In this document: positions 37,841-47,597 of the stretch, in pieces
Layout: each line of letters opens with the position of its first letter
Numbering within the stretch: position 1 is the first letter of the stretch
From: Edwardsiella ictaluri ATCC 33202
GTDB lineage: Bacteria > Pseudomonadota > Gammaproteobacteria > Enterobacterales > Enterobacteriaceae
Reading direction: 5' to 3'
Assembly: GCF_000264785.1 (NCBI RefSeq)
Contig: NZ_AFJI01000054.1
Location: forward strand, 62,001-126,000
Length of the DNA: 64,000 bases
The notes under the pieces: model-generated
Seen by the model: the letters and a program-made list of their open reading frames with translations, nothing else
Databases searched by the model: none
What the model was told of the DNA's origin: nothing
Translations under genes and position numbers: made by a program

Positions 37841-38734
37841 CTAGTCCTGGCGCAGCACGTCGCGGCCGTGGCTTATCAGCGCATCGGTGACCCGCCGCAT
37901 CAGGCGGCTCTCCGGGGCAAAACGGTGCCAGTACAGCATTCGGCGCTGGACCATGCCCGGCGTCAGATCGATCAGTACTCCTTTGCGCAGCTCGCGCTCA
38001 ACCTGCAGGTGCGGCAGCATACAGCAGGTAGTGCCCTGCAGCGCCAGCTGTACAAACGCTTCGGATGAGTTAACGATATGACAGGGTACGCTGCCCGGCG
38101 GCAGTTCGAAGTTTTGCTGTAGGAAAGCCTGATGCATGTCGTCCAGGTGGTCAAAGGCGACCGCTGGCGCTTTCAGTAACGATGAGCGCGTTACCCCGTT
38201 GGGGAAGTAGCGGGCGGCAAAGGCGGGGGAGGCGCAGAACAGATAGTCCAGCGCGCCCAGACGATCCACCAGGCAGCTCGGCAGCGGCTGGGGCTGCAGA
38301 CTCACTGCGCCGACCACTTCACCGCGGCGCAGGCGCTCCTGGGTGCGGCTTTCGTCTTCGACCTGCAGATTCAGGCGCAGCGGTGAGTCGGCCAGCACTG
38401 GCTTCAGGGCCGGCAGCAGCCAGGTCGCCAGACTGTCGGCGTTGACTGCCAGCGACAGTAGCAGCGGACCATCGCTGCTGTTGTCATTACCCAGCCACTC
38501 CTCCTCCAGCAGTTCGACCTGGTGCAGCAGCGCCAGCAGGCGCTGTCCCTGCTCGGTAGGGCGCGGCGGCACGGTACGTACCAGCAGCGGCTGGCCAAAC
38601 AGGTTTTCCAGTTGCTTGATGCGTTGGGAGACCGCCGACTGCGTGATGCAAAGTTTTTGAGCAGCGCGCTCAAAACCACGTTCGCGGATGACGGCGTCCA
38701 GTGCCTGCAAGGTCCGGTAGTCCGGGCGTTTCAT
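37841..38734 (-). CDS. argP: LysR-type regulator ArgP (IciA)
   Basis: A 297-residue LysR protein of exactly E. coli ArgP length. The helix-turn-helix region reads [20 protein letters not shown], and the C-terminal effector domain ends [17 protein letters not shown]. ArgP activates argO with arginine and represses lysine genes with lysine. Here argO is a relic, so only its other targets can be controlled. It is divergent from rpiA. Confidence 0.95.
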
Positions 38735-39028
38735 TATGGTATCTGTCCCCTTGGTTCCATTTTTGTTATGTATAAACGTTATTGCTCACGTCGGGAATAC
38801 GGCGCGCATGGTCCGCCCTAGGCGGAGGGCCCTATTCAGGCTCCGCATGGCGGCTGGAGGCGCTACCGCAATATGCCACATTTTGGCGGGCGTCGCGGAG
38901 AAAATACGCGGGTGAAACGGGAAAAAAACAGAGAGCAGGCGTAAATTTACGCCGCTGTTGTGGGGTATTTATGCGCGCTGCTCTATAATAACGCACACGT
39001 TTTCGTAGCAAAGTCCATAGGATACGGT
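38735..39028. other. Divergent argP/rpiA intergenic region
   Basis: Some 294 bases with the two promoters. No gene or clear operator was recognised. An ATAGGA precedes the rpiA start. Confidence 0.4.
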
Positions 39029-39688
39029 ATGACGCAGGATGAATTGAAAAAAGCAGTGGGCTGGGCAGCGCTGAAGTATGTGCGCCCTGGGACCATTGTC
39101 GGGGTAGGCACCGGCTCCACCGCCTCACACTTTATTGATGCGCTGGCGACCATGAAGGGCCAGATCGAGGGTGCGGTCTCCAGCTCTGATGCCTCCACCG
39201 CCAGGCTGAAAAGCCTGGGGATCCCGGTCTTTGACCTCAATGAGGTGGATTCGCTGGATATCTATGTGGATGGGGCCGATGAGATCAACGGCGCCATGCA
39301 GATGATCAAGGGCGGCGGCGCCGCGCTGACACGTGAGAAGATCGTGGCGGCGGTGGCCAAGAAGTTCGTCTGTATCGTCGATGCCTCTAAACAGGTCGAT
39401 ATTCTGGGTAGCTTCCCGCTACCGGTCGAGGTGATCCCGATGGCGCGCGCCTATGTTGCCCGTGAGCTGGTGAAGCTGGGCGGGCAGCCGGTGTATCGTC
39501 AGGGCGTACTGACCGACAATGGCAACGTGATCCTGGATGTACACAACCTGCAGATCATGGAGCCGTGCAAACTGGAGAACGCCATTAACGCCATCGCCGG
39601 CGTCGTGACGGTGGGGCTGTTTGCCAACCGCGGTGCCGACGTTGCGCTGGTCGGCTGCGCGGATGGCGTCAAAACGCTGACCCTATAA
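39029..39688 (+). CDS. rpiA: Ribose-5-phosphate isomerase A
   Basis: A 219-residue enzyme identical in length to E. coli RpiA, interconverting ribose 5-phosphate and ribulose 5-phosphate. Motifs: [35 protein letters not shown], the catalytic [11 protein letters not shown] and [12 protein letters not shown]. The ATG at 39029 ([12 protein letters not shown]) follows ATAGGA; the frame is open from 38960 without homology. It is monocistronic, 329 bases before serA. Confidence 0.96.
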   Translation: MTQDELKKAVGWAALKYVRPGTIVGVGTGSTASHFIDALATMKGQIEGAVSSSDASTARLKSLGIPVFDLNEVDSLDIYVDGADEINGAMQMIKGGGAALTREKIVAAVAKKFVCIVDASKQVDILGSFPLPVEVIPMARAYVARELVKLGGQPVYRQGVLTDNGNVILDVHNLQIMEPCKLENAINAIAGVVTVGLFANRGADVALVGCADGVKTLTL

Positions 39689-40017
39689 TCGCCTCTGGGT
39701 GCCCCGCCGTTGCGGGGCGCTGTGCCTGCGGCGGACATTTTTTTCTGCTGTGGTGAAATTCGGTGACATCTATCACAGAGTTTAGCCGATTCAATTTTTC
39801 CCGCTGATACATTCCGTCTTATTAATATTTTTTACCAGTTTATGCCTATTGCGCTATCGGCGTGACGATGTTTATCGCCCGCCCATCGCTTGTCGCGAGT
39901 GTAATTTTTGTTATGTTGATAAAGCGGCGTTGCGCAGTGGTGGACGCTCAATGCCGTAGCTGGTGCACAGGAACCGCACATTTGCACACCATTTCCTTTC
40001 GGACAGTAGGGCAGATC
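39689..40017. other. rpiA/serA intergenic region
   Basis: A GC hairpin at 39699-39720 (GTGCCCCGC, loop CGTT, GCGGGGCGC) may terminate rpiA but lacks an adjacent T-run. The remainder is AT-rich and presumably holds the serA promoter; E. coli serA is Lrp controlled, but no site could be assigned by eye. Confidence 0.4.
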
Positions 40018-41256
40018 ATGGCAAAAGTTTCTTTGGACAAGGACAGAATTAAGTTTTTGCTGGTGGAGGGGGTGCATCAAAGCGCCGTCGATACGTTGCG
40101 CGCCGCCGGTTATAACAATATTGAATACCATAAGGGAGCGTTGGATGACGATGCGCTGCGCGAGGCGATCCGCGATGCCCATTTTATCGGTCTGCGCTCG
40201 CGCACCCAACTGAGTGAGGCGATGTTTTCCGCGGCGGAAAAGCTGGTGGCGGTGGGCTGCTTTTGTATCGGGACCAATCAGGTCGATCTGGCTGCGGCGC
40301 AGCGCCGCGGTGTCCCGGTGTTCAACGCGCCGTTTTCCAACACCCGCTCGGTGGCGGAGATGGTGCTGGGAGAGATCCTGCTGCTGCTGCGCAATATCCC
40401 GCAGGCCAATGCGTGCGCCCACCGCGGTGAGTGGAGCAAGCAGGCGGTGGGCTGCTATGAGGCACGCGGTAAGAAGCTGGGGATCATCGGCTATGGCCAC
40501 ATCGGCACGCAGCTGGGGATCCTGGCGGAGGGGATCGGAATGGATGTCTATTTCCATGACATCGAAGGTAAGCTGCCGCTGGGTAACGCGAAGCAGGTGC
40601 GCCATCTTTCCGAATTGCTGAATATGAGCGATGTGGTATCACTGCATGTGCCGGAGACGCCGTCCACCCGCAATATGGTTGGTGAGGCGGAGCTGGCGAG
40701 GATGAAACCCGGCGCGATTCTGATCAATGCTGCGCGCGGTACGGTGGTGGATATCGATGCGCTGTGTCAGGCGCTGGAGACCCGCCACTTGGGCGGTGCG
40801 GCGATCGATGTCTTTCCGACAGAGCCGGCAACCAACAGCGATCCCTTTACCTCTCCGCTGTGCCGCTTCGACAACGTGCTGCTGACGCCGCACATCGGCG
40901 GTTCGACCCAGGAGGCCCAGCAAAATATCGGCGTTGAGGTGGCAGGAAAGTTGGCGAAGTACTCCGACAACGGTTCGACCCTGTCGGCGGTGAACTTTCC
41001 GCAGGTCTCCCTGCCGATGCATGAGGATCACGTCAGCCGTCTGCTGCATACCCATGAAAACCGCCCGGGGATGCTGAATGCCATCAACCAGATTTTTGCC
41101 GAAGAGGGGGTGAATATTGCGGCCCAGTATCTGCAGACCACCCCAACCATCGGCTATGTGGTGATCGACGTGGAAACGGAGACCGAGCGTGCGGAGGCTG
41201 CGCTACAGCGCATGCGCGAGATCCCCGGTACCGTGCGGGCCCGTCTGCTGTACTAA
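40018..41256 (+). CDS. serA: D-3-phosphoglycerate dehydrogenase
   Basis: A 412-residue enzyme, first step of serine synthesis (E. coli SerA 410). The NAD-binding loop is LGIIGYGHIGTQLG, catalytic arginine and histidine regions are LRSRTQLSE, INAARGTVVD and LTPHIGGSTQEAQ, and a C-terminal ACT domain (NRPGMLNAINQIFAEEGVNI) gives serine feedback. The ATG at 40018 matches the family start MAKVSLDKDRIKF. Its last four bases overlap the convergent ygfA stop. Confidence 0.97.
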   Translation: MAKVSLDKDRIKFLLVEGVHQSAVDTLRAAGYNNIEYHKGALDDDALREAIRDAHFIGLRSRTQLSEAMFSAAEKLVAVGCFCIGTNQVDLAAAQRRGVPVFNAPFSNTRSVAEMVLGEILLLLRNIPQANACAHRGEWSKQAVGCYEARGKKLGIIGYGHIGTQLGILAEGIGMDVYFHDIEGKLPLGNAKQVRHLSELLNMSDVVSLHVPETPSTRNMVGEAELARMKPGAILINAARGTVVDIDALCQALETRHLGGAAIDVFPTEPATNSDPFTSPLCRFDNVLLTPHIGGSTQEAQQNIGVEVAGKLAKYSDNGSTLSAVNFPQVSLPMHEDHVSRLLHTHENRPGMLNAINQIFAEEGVNIAAQYLQTTPTIGYVVIDVETETERAEAALQRMREIPGTVRARLLY

Positions 41257-41879
41257 GCGGCGCCGGCGTCTGGCCAGCGGTAGTGGGCCTGCGGGGTGAT
41301 GATCTCTGGCAGCGGCACGTCCCAGGCGGCAACGGGCAGGGCTGCGACGCGCTGACAGTCGTGGGCCAGACCGATGGGGTAGGGGCCGACGCCGAGGCGG
41401 TGGCGTTGCTGCCACCCCTGCAGAGTGCGATCGTAAAAGCCACCGCCCATGCCAAGCCGGTGTCCCTGCCGGTCAAAGGCCACCAGCGGAGTCAGGATCA
41501 GATCCAGCCGGGCCAGGGGAATAATCCGGGTGACGTCCAGGTACGGCTCGGCGATACCAAAGCGGTTGTGGCACATCGGAGTATCCGGGGTATATTCCAG
41601 AAACAGCAGGTGGCCGGAGCTGAACGGATGCAAACGCGGCAGAGCGATCCGGTGGCCGCGTTGCCACAGGGCGTGGATCAGCGGTTGGGTATCCGGCTCG
41701 CCGTCAAAGGGTAAATAGAGCGCGATATGTCGCGGCTGGCTCAGCTGTGGCAGCATCAGCAGATGATCTTTGAGCGCAAGGGCGGCCTGATACTGCTGAT
41801 TGTGGGAAAGCGAACGGCGCAGCGTACGCAGACGATGACGGAGCTGATGACGGGAAGATAACGCAGGTTCCTGGGACAT
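41253..41879 (-). CDS. ygfA: 5-formyltetrahydrofolate cyclo-ligase
   Basis: A 208-residue enzyme (also called fau) that converts 5-formyl-THF to 5,10-methenyl-THF with ATP. The conserved loop LGMGGGFYDRTL is at residues 142-153, and RIALPRLHP and DLILTPLVAFD are also present. It lies just downstream of the 6S RNA gene on the same strand, the conserved enterobacterial arrangement in which ygfA is read through from ssrS. It converges with serA with a four-base overlap of the ends. Confidence 0.94.
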   Translation of the reverse strand: MSQEPALSSRHQLRHRLRTLRRSLSHNQQYQAALALKDHLLMLPQLSQPRHIALYLPFDGEPDTQPLIHALWQRGHRIALPRLHPFSSGHLLFLEYTPDTPMCHNRFGIAEPYLDVTRIIPLARLDLILTPLVAFDRQGHRLGMGGGFYDRTLQGWQQRHRLGVGPYPIGLAHDCQRVAALPVAAWDVPLPEIITPQAHYRWPDAGAA

Positions 41880-41913
41880 GGAGGTGACTCTGACAGCAGG
41901 ACTGGCGTTTTAG

Positions 41914-42095
41914 GGAATCTCCGAGGTGCCGTAACAGGCTGTAACCCTTGAACCCGGGGTTCAAGGTGAACATAACGTCACAACTTTAAGGCTTCTCGGA
42001 GACCGAGCCTGCTCACCGGTTGTGGAGCGTTACATTCTTAAGGTTTGAAATATCGGCTCAGGGGACTGGCCCGTGCACGAACACCTCAGAGAAAT
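41914..42095 (-). ncRNA. ssrS: 6S RNA
   Basis: The minus strand begins ATTTCTCTGAGGTGTTCG and ends TCTCGGAGATTCC, like E. coli 6S RNA, with the internal blocks GGGCCAGTCCCCTGAGCCGA, TTGTGGCGCTCC-like and CTTGAACCCCGGGTTCAAGG. Length is about 182 bases against 183. The ends pair to form the closing stem around the open bubble that mimics a promoter and sequesters sigma-70 RNA polymerase. Position between zapA and ygfA is the conserved one. Confidence 0.95.
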
Positions 42096-42195
42096 TTGAA
42101 ATCTTGCTGCTTTGTTACTGTTTATACTAACACAACTTTTGCTTTGTGGAACGACTTTCTTTGTAAATATTGTTGTATAATCAGTAAGTTAATTT

Positions 42196-42525
42196 TTACT
42201 CAAAAGAAGTTCCGGGACGCTCGGTAATGCGTCCTTGCTCCAGCAACGCCTGTTCTATCGTCTGCTGCAGCATGCGGATCCGTTGCTCCATATTGGCGGC
42301 ATAATCGCGGGTTTTCAACCGCTCTTGCGCCAGTTCGTGACATACGTTCAATGCCGCGATAAAGACCAACTGCTCCGTGTTGGTGACTCTAGTGCGAACT
42401 TTCAGATCTTGCAACCGCTGATTTAGATCCTCTGCAGCCTGGTTTAAGGCATCCAGTTGTTCGGGCGGACAATTAACACGCAGTGCGCGGCCAAAAATTT
42501 GAATATCTACCGGTTGTGCAGACAT
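42196..42525 (-). CDS. zapA: Cell division protein ZapA
   Basis: A 109-residue FtsZ-ring stabiliser, equal in length to E. coli ZapA. The N-terminal globular part has [18 protein letters not shown] and the C-terminal half is a coiled coil for dimer/tetramer formation. It lies upstream of ssrS on the same strand and is divergent from ygfB. Confidence 0.95.
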   Translation of the reverse strand: MSAQPVDIQIFGRALRVNCPPEQLDALNQAAEDLNQRLQDLKVRTRVTNTEQLVFIAALNVCHELAQERLKTRDYAANMEQRIRMLQQTIEQALLEQGRITERPGTSFE

Positions 42526-42703
42526 ACTATCTTCCTGCTAGGTTTTGCGCCGCGTTCCACTGTAGAACGCTGTGGGCGCTAACTATATATACCCCGCTAT
42601 GCAGTGACAAGCCCTCTGCTTGCGATACGGCCCTTTCTGGTATAGCGACTCATCTTGGTGGTAGCATAACATGAACTTTATCAGTCAACGATGAGCAATA
42701 CGT

Positions 42704-43276
42704 ATGTCTACAGAGAATAGCCCGACGGATTACGCCACCCTGACACAGGTTCTGCAACAGCAGGGCGTGGCGTTGACCGCCGCTGAAATGCACGGATTGC
42801 TCAGCGGTCTGCTGTGCGGTGGCAACCGCGATGACAGTTGGTTGACGCTGGTGCACGATTTGACCAACGAGGGTATGGCGTTTTCACAGCACCTGTCGCA
42901 GCCGCTACAGGTGCTGTATGGGCAGACGCGCAGCGCGCTGGAGGGCGGCGAGTTCGCATTCCAACTGTTGCTGCCGGGAGAGGATGACGCCTCGGTATTC
43001 GCCCGTGCCGATGCGCTGGCTGGCTGGGTGAACCATTTCCTGCTGGGGCTGGGTATGATGCAGACTAAGCTGGGACAGGTTAAAGGCGACGTGGGTGAGT
43101 CCATCGACGATCTGCGCAACATCGCTCAGCTGGGCTACGATGAGGATGAAGATCAGGAGACGCTGGCCCACTCTCTGGAGGAGGTGGCGGAGTATGTCCG
43201 GATGGCCGCCATGCTGTGTCACGGCGAGTTCAGCTGTAGCGGGGGGCCGGCGTCCGATACCCCGCGTCTGCATTGA
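42704..43276 (+). CDS. ygfB: YgfB/UPF0149 family protein
   Basis: A 190-residue protein of the YgfB family, with [17 protein letters not shown] near the N-terminus, NHFLLGLGM in the middle and [20 protein letters not shown]. Its molecular role in E. coli is not established; the Pseudomonas relative modulates the AlpA pathway. It precedes pepP-ubiH-ubiI by 198 bases on the same strand, as in E. coli. Confidence 0.92.
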   Translation: MSTENSPTDYATLTQVLQQQGVALTAAEMHGLLSGLLCGGNRDDSWLTLVHDLTNEGMAFSQHLSQPLQVLYGQTRSALEGGEFAFQLLLPGEDDASVFARADALAGWVNHFLLGLGMMQTKLGQVKGDVGESIDDLRNIAQLGYDEDEDQETLAHSLEEVAEYVRMAAMLCHGEFSCSGGPASDTPRLH

Positions 43277-43474
43277 TCGACGCGGCTTGATGGATGACCG
43301 GCGGGACCGTTGTGGGTGCCGTCGGCGGAGCACCGCCGCTGTGGATATGTATTGATCGTGCGCATTTATTGCGGAATACGGCCTGGACCTATCCCGTTTT
43401 AATAACCGGTTTGTATTATGGAGACAGGGTGCAGCTGCCCTGCCGTTTGACCCGCCTATTGTCAGGAGATGGAT

Positions 43475-44797
43475 ATGACCCCGCAAGAGTATCAGCGTCG
43501 CCGTCAGGCGCTGCTGGCCAGAATGCAACCGGGCAGCGCCGCGCTGTTTTTCTCGGCTCCGGTCCGCTGTCGTAATGCTGAAAACGAATACCCCTATCGC
43601 CAGAACAGCGATTTCTGGTACCTGTGCGGATTCGATGAGCCGGAGGCGCTGCTGGTGCTGATCAAAAGCGCCGACAACCATAGCCACAGCGTGCTGTTCA
43701 ATCGGGTTCGCGACGTCACGGCAGAAGTTTGGTTTGGTCGTCGTCTGGGACAGGAGGCGGCGCCGACTCGGCTGAATATCGATCGCGCTCTGCCGTACGG
43801 CGACGTAGAGGAGCAGCTGCCGTTACTGCTCAACGGTCTGGATGTGGTGTATCACGCGCAGGGCATGTATGACTTCGCTGATGCGATGATCTTTTCCGCG
43901 CTGGAGACGCTGCGCGGCGGCGCCCGCCAGAGCCTGCGCGCGCCCGCGACCCTGACGGACTGGCGCCCCTGGGTACATGAGATGCGTCTGTTTAAGTCGG
44001 CGGAGGAGATCGCCGTAATGCGACGCGCCGCTGAGATCACTGCGCTGGGCCATATCCGGGCGATGGAGAAGTGCCGCCCGGGGATGTATGAGTATCAGCT
44101 GGAGGGTGAGCTGCTGCACGAGTTTAACCGACATGGCGCGCGGTCCCCCTCTTTTAATACCATTGTGGGCAGCGGTGGGAACGCCTGTATCCTGCATTAC
44201 ACTGAAAATGAAAGTGAAATGAAAGAGGGTGATCTGGTGCTGGTGGATGCCGGTGCCGAGTTCCGCCACTATGCCGGCGATGTTACCCGAACCTTCCCGG
44301 TCAGTGGCCGCTTTAGCGACCCCCAGCGCCAGATTTATCAGCTGGTGCTGGCATCAATGGAGGCGGGGCTTACCCATTACCGCCCCGGCAGCAGTCTGCG
44401 TGAGGCCCAGGAGGCCACGGTGCGGGTGATGGTGACCGGCCTGGTGGCGTTGGGGATACTGCAGGGAGAGGTCGATCAGCTGATCGCAGAGCAGAAGTAT
44501 CGGGCGTTCTTTATGCACGGTCTCGGACACTGGCTGGGGCTGGATGTTCATGACGTTGGCGACTATACGACACCGGCACGCGATCGTACGCTGGAGCCGG
44601 GAATGGTGTTGACCTGTGAGCCGGGGCTGTATATTGCGCCCGATGCCGATGTGCCGCCGATCTATCGTGGCATCGGGGTACGGATTGAGGATGATGTGCT
44701 GATCACCGAGGCGGGCTGCGAGATCCTGACCGAGGGCGTCGTGAAATCGGTCGAGGCGATCGAAGCCCTGATGGCGGCGGCGCGGGCGCGGGAATGA
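43475..44797 (+). CDS. pepP: Xaa-Pro aminopeptidase PepP
   Basis: A 440-residue metallopeptidase that removes N-terminal residues before proline. Metal ligands appear in DLVLVDAGAEFRHYAGDVTR (two Asp), FFMHGLGHWLGLDVHDVG (His), TCEPGLYIAP (Glu) and GVRIEDDVLI (Glu). AGGAG precedes ATGGATATG; I choose the second ATG (43475), six bases from that site, rather than 43469 which touches it. The stop overlaps ubiH by four bases (ATGA), so the genes are coupled. Confidence 0.95.
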   Translation: MTPQEYQRRRQALLARMQPGSAALFFSAPVRCRNAENEYPYRQNSDFWYLCGFDEPEALLVLIKSADNHSHSVLFNRVRDVTAEVWFGRRLGQEAAPTRLNIDRALPYGDVEEQLPLLLNGLDVVYHAQGMYDFADAMIFSALETLRGGARQSLRAPATLTDWRPWVHEMRLFKSAEEIAVMRRAAEITALGHIRAMEKCRPGMYEYQLEGELLHEFNRHGARSPSFNTIVGSGGNACILHYTENESEMKEGDLVLVDAGAEFRHYAGDVTRTFPVSGRFSDPQRQIYQLVLASMEAGLTHYRPGSSLREAQEATVRVMVTGLVALGILQGEVDQLIAEQKYRAFFMHGLGHWLGLDVHDVGDYTTPARDRTLEPGMVLTCEPGLYIAPDADVPPIYRGIGVRIEDDVLITEAGCEILTEGVVKSVEAIEALMAAARARE

Positions 44798-45972
44798 GCA
44801 TCATCATCGCCGGCGGTGGCATGGCGGGCGCGACGCTGGCGTTGGCGCTGTCGGCGCTGAGTGGCGGGCGTTGTGCGGTAACGCTGGTGGAGGCGCTCGC
44901 CCCCGGCGCCGATGCGCATCCCGGCTTTGACGCCCGCGCCATTGCGCTGGCCCACGGTACCTGTCAACAGCTGGCGCAGATTGGCGTCTGGCCGGCGTTG
45001 GCCTCCTGCGCGACCGCCATTCGTCAGGTGCAGATAAGCGACCGCGGCCACGGCGGAGCGTTGTGGCTGGACGCCGACGCGTACGATCTCCCCGCGTTGG
45101 GGCAGGTGATCCCGTTGCATCAGGCTGGCGCCCGCCTGTTTCAGCTGCTGGCATCGGCGCCGGGCGTGACGCTGTTCTGTCCGGCGACGCTGGCGCGGGT
45201 GGAGCGTCGCGTCGACGGCGTGACGGCCTGGCTGGAGGATGGTCGTTGCTTACAGGGACGGCTATTGGTGGCCGCCGATGGCGCCTCGTCGCCTCTGGCA
45301 CAGATGTGCGGCATGCGGTGGCACAGCGAGGCCTATGAGCAGACGGCGCTGATCGCCACACTGGCCAGCAGCGAGGCGCACCGTGGACGCGCCTTTGAGC
45401 GTTTTACGCCGGATGGGCCGCTGGCGCTGCTGCCGATGGCGGAGGAGCGGAGCTCACTGGTCTGGTGCCTGCCGCCGGTGCAGGCGACGCAGGTCGCCCG
45501 GTGGGATACGCCGACGTTTCTCCACCGCCTGCAGCAGGCCTTTGGCTGGCGTCTGGGGCGTTTTACGCACTGCGGTCGGCGTGATAGCTATCCGTTGACC
45601 CTGCGTCGGGCGCATGGGCATATCGGCCACCGTTTGGCGCTGGTTGGCAATGCGGCGCAGACGCTGCACCCGATTGCCGGTCAAGGTTTTAACCTGGGAC
45701 TGCGTGATGTGATGACGCTGGCAGAGACCTTGAATGATGCGCTGCGGCGCGGAGACGATCCCGGCGCCTATCGGACGCTGGCGCGCTATCAGGGGCGGCG
45801 TCAGCCTGACTGCGGGGCGACCATTGCGTTGACCGACGGTTTGGTGCGGCTGTTCGCCAACCGCCTGCCGTCGCTGGCGCTCGGGCGTAATCTGGGACTG
45901 ATGGCGCTGGCGCTGACACCGTCGCTGCACACGCCGCTGGTGCGGCGCCTGCTGGGTCAGGTTGCCCGCTAG
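44794..45972 (+). CDS. ubiH: 2-octaprenyl-6-methoxyphenol hydroxylase UbiH
   Basis: A 392-residue FAD monooxygenase of ubiquinone synthesis. The dinucleotide fold is IIIAGGGMAGATLAL, DARAIALAHGT follows, and the second FAD motif is LVGNAAQTLHPIAGQGFNLG. E. coli UbiH has 392 residues. It starts inside the pepP stop and ubiI begins 28 bases after it, forming the pepP-ubiH-ubiI operon, all under aerobic lifestyle logic. Confidence 0.94.
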   Translation: MSIIIAGGGMAGATLALALSALSGGRCAVTLVEALAPGADAHPGFDARAIALAHGTCQQLAQIGVWPALASCATAIRQVQISDRGHGGALWLDADAYDLPALGQVIPLHQAGARLFQLLASAPGVTLFCPATLARVERRVDGVTAWLEDGRCLQGRLLVAADGASSPLAQMCGMRWHSEAYEQTALIATLASSEAHRGRAFERFTPDGPLALLPMAEERSSLVWCLPPVQATQVARWDTPTFLHRLQQAFGWRLGRFTHCGRRDSYPLTLRRAHGHIGHRLALVGNAAQTLHPIAGQGFNLGLRDVMTLAETLNDALRRGDDPGAYRTLARYQGRRQPDCGATIALTDGLVRLFANRLPSLALGRNLGLMALALTPSLHTPLVRRLLGQVAR

Positions 45973-46000
45973 ACGGCCGTTTCTGGGGAAACAGGAAGCT

Positions 46001-47212
46001 ATGCAATCATTCGATATTATTGTTGCCGGTGGCGGTATGGTCGGTCTGGCGCTGGCTAACGCCCTTTCCGGCAGCGGGTTGCGCATTGCCGTGCTGGAGC
46101 AGCGCTCACCGACGCAGGCGCCGGAGGGTGTGCTGCGGGTGTCTGCGCTGAATATTGCCAGTGAACGTCTGTTACAGCAGCTTGGTGTCTGGCCTCAGGT
46201 CCTGGCGCAGGGCGCTGCGCCCTGTCGCGGCATGGCGGTATGGGAGGCGGACAGCTTTGGCCGCATTGCCTTTGATGCTGCGGACTATGGGCATCTCCAC
46301 CTGGGCCACATCGTGGAAAACCAGACGGTACAGATGGCGCTGTGGCAGCGGGCCGGGCAGGATAAAGGGATCACCCTGATGACGCCGGCGGCCATTGCGC
46401 AGGTGGCCTGGGGAGAGAATGAGGCGTTTGTGACGTTGGATAACGGGACGATGCTCAGTGCCCGGCTGTTGGTCGGCGCCGATGGTGCCCACTCGGCCCT
46501 GCGCCGTCAGGCCGACGTGCCGCTGACGTTCTGGGACTACCAGCATCACGCGCTGGTGGCGACGATCCGCTGTGAGCAGCCCCATGACCATATCGCGCGT
46601 CAGATCTTTCGCCCGCAGGGGATCCTGGCTTTTTTACCGCTGCAGGATCCCAGACTGTGCTCTATCGTCTGGTCGCTGCCGCCGCAAGAGGCGCAGCGCA
46701 TGTCCGAGGCCGCGCCGCCGCTTTTTGAGCGAGCGCTGACCATCGCGTTCGATCATCGGCTTGGCCGCTGCCAGTGCGTCGGTGAGCGGGCGCTGTTTCC
46801 CTTGCAGGGACGTTATGCCCGCAGCTTTGCCGGACATCGCTTGGCCCTGATGGGGGATGCGGCACACACCGTACATCCGCTGGCCGGCCAGGGGGTTAAT
46901 CTGGGGCTGATGGATGCTGCAGAGCTGGCGGGGGAGCTGCGTCGCCTGCAGACCCAGGGCAAGGACATCGGACATCATCTGTATCTGCGCCGCTACGAGC
47001 GTCGGCGCAAGCTCAGCGCCGCCGTGATGCTGGCGGCGATGCAGGGGTTCCGCGATCTGTTTGCCGGTACCAACCCGGCGAAGAAGCTGCTGCGTGACCT
47101 GGGGCTGACGCTGGCCGATCGCCTGCCGGGGGTGAAGCCCCAGTTGGTACGCCACGCCATGGGCTTGACGGATCTACCTGTGCTGCTGCGGGCGGCACAG
47201 CCGGACGAATAA
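46001..47212 (+). CDS. ubiI: 2-octaprenylphenol hydroxylase UbiI (VisC)
   Basis: A 403-residue FAD monooxygenase paralogous to UbiH, performing the C5 hydroxylation in ubiquinone synthesis. Motifs: DIIVAGGGMVGLALANAL, RVSALNIAS, and LMGDAAHTVHPLAGQGVNLG. The ATG at 46001 has AGGAAG upstream; the open frame starts earlier within ubiH's end. It is the last gene of the operon and is followed by a weak hairpin (47225-47251, TCACCCGC / GCGGGTGA) without T-run. Confidence 0.94.
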   Translation: MQSFDIIVAGGGMVGLALANALSGSGLRIAVLEQRSPTQAPEGVLRVSALNIASERLLQQLGVWPQVLAQGAAPCRGMAVWEADSFGRIAFDAADYGHLHLGHIVENQTVQMALWQRAGQDKGITLMTPAAIAQVAWGENEAFVTLDNGTMLSARLLVGADGAHSALRRQADVPLTFWDYQHHALVATIRCEQPHDHIARQIFRPQGILAFLPLQDPRLCSIVWSLPPQEAQRMSEAAPPLFERALTIAFDHRLGRCQCVGERALFPLQGRYARSFAGHRLALMGDAAHTVHPLAGQGVNLGLMDAAELAGELRRLQTQGKDIGHHLYLRRYERRRKLSAAVMLAAMQGFRDLFAGTNPAKKLLRDLGLTLADRLPGVKPQLVRHAMGLTDLPVLLRAAQPDE

Positions 47213-47597
47213 ATGCTGGACGGCTCACCCGCGGATGTTCTCTGCGGGTGAAATATTCTAATCCTACCCCCACAGTTTGAATTAGTTTTTCTTATCCCTC
47301 CGTTTTTTATCTCTGCTGTTTTCTGCTTCCCTGAATCAGTTTAGGTTATATATAAGCAATGAAAATGCAGCAATTATGTTAATTTTGTGCTGCTGTGCGC
47401 ATTTTTTTAGCAAAATATTCCGCATTATCATCGTATCCTCCCGGCTGGGTTAGTGTGTGTTACACCTATTTTATCTTATGGTTAATCTCCTGTTTCAGTG
47501 ATACTGTCGGGTTGAGAGATATCGATTGCGCGTCGTGGAGGGGCCACGGCGGCGTGGGCGCGGTGGTGTACGGCCGCATACTCAGTCGGGGACGATA
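47213..47597. promoter_or_regulatory. gcv operon control region
   Basis: About 385 bases. The word TGAAATATTCTAAT (47249-47262) ends in CTAAT, the pentamer reported in GcvA sites, and ATTAG (its complement) recurs about 20 bases on. The same 14-base word occurs upstream of agcS at 52249. The AT-rich centre is where Lrp and GcvA act at E. coli gcvT. No gene is supported. Confidence 0.55.
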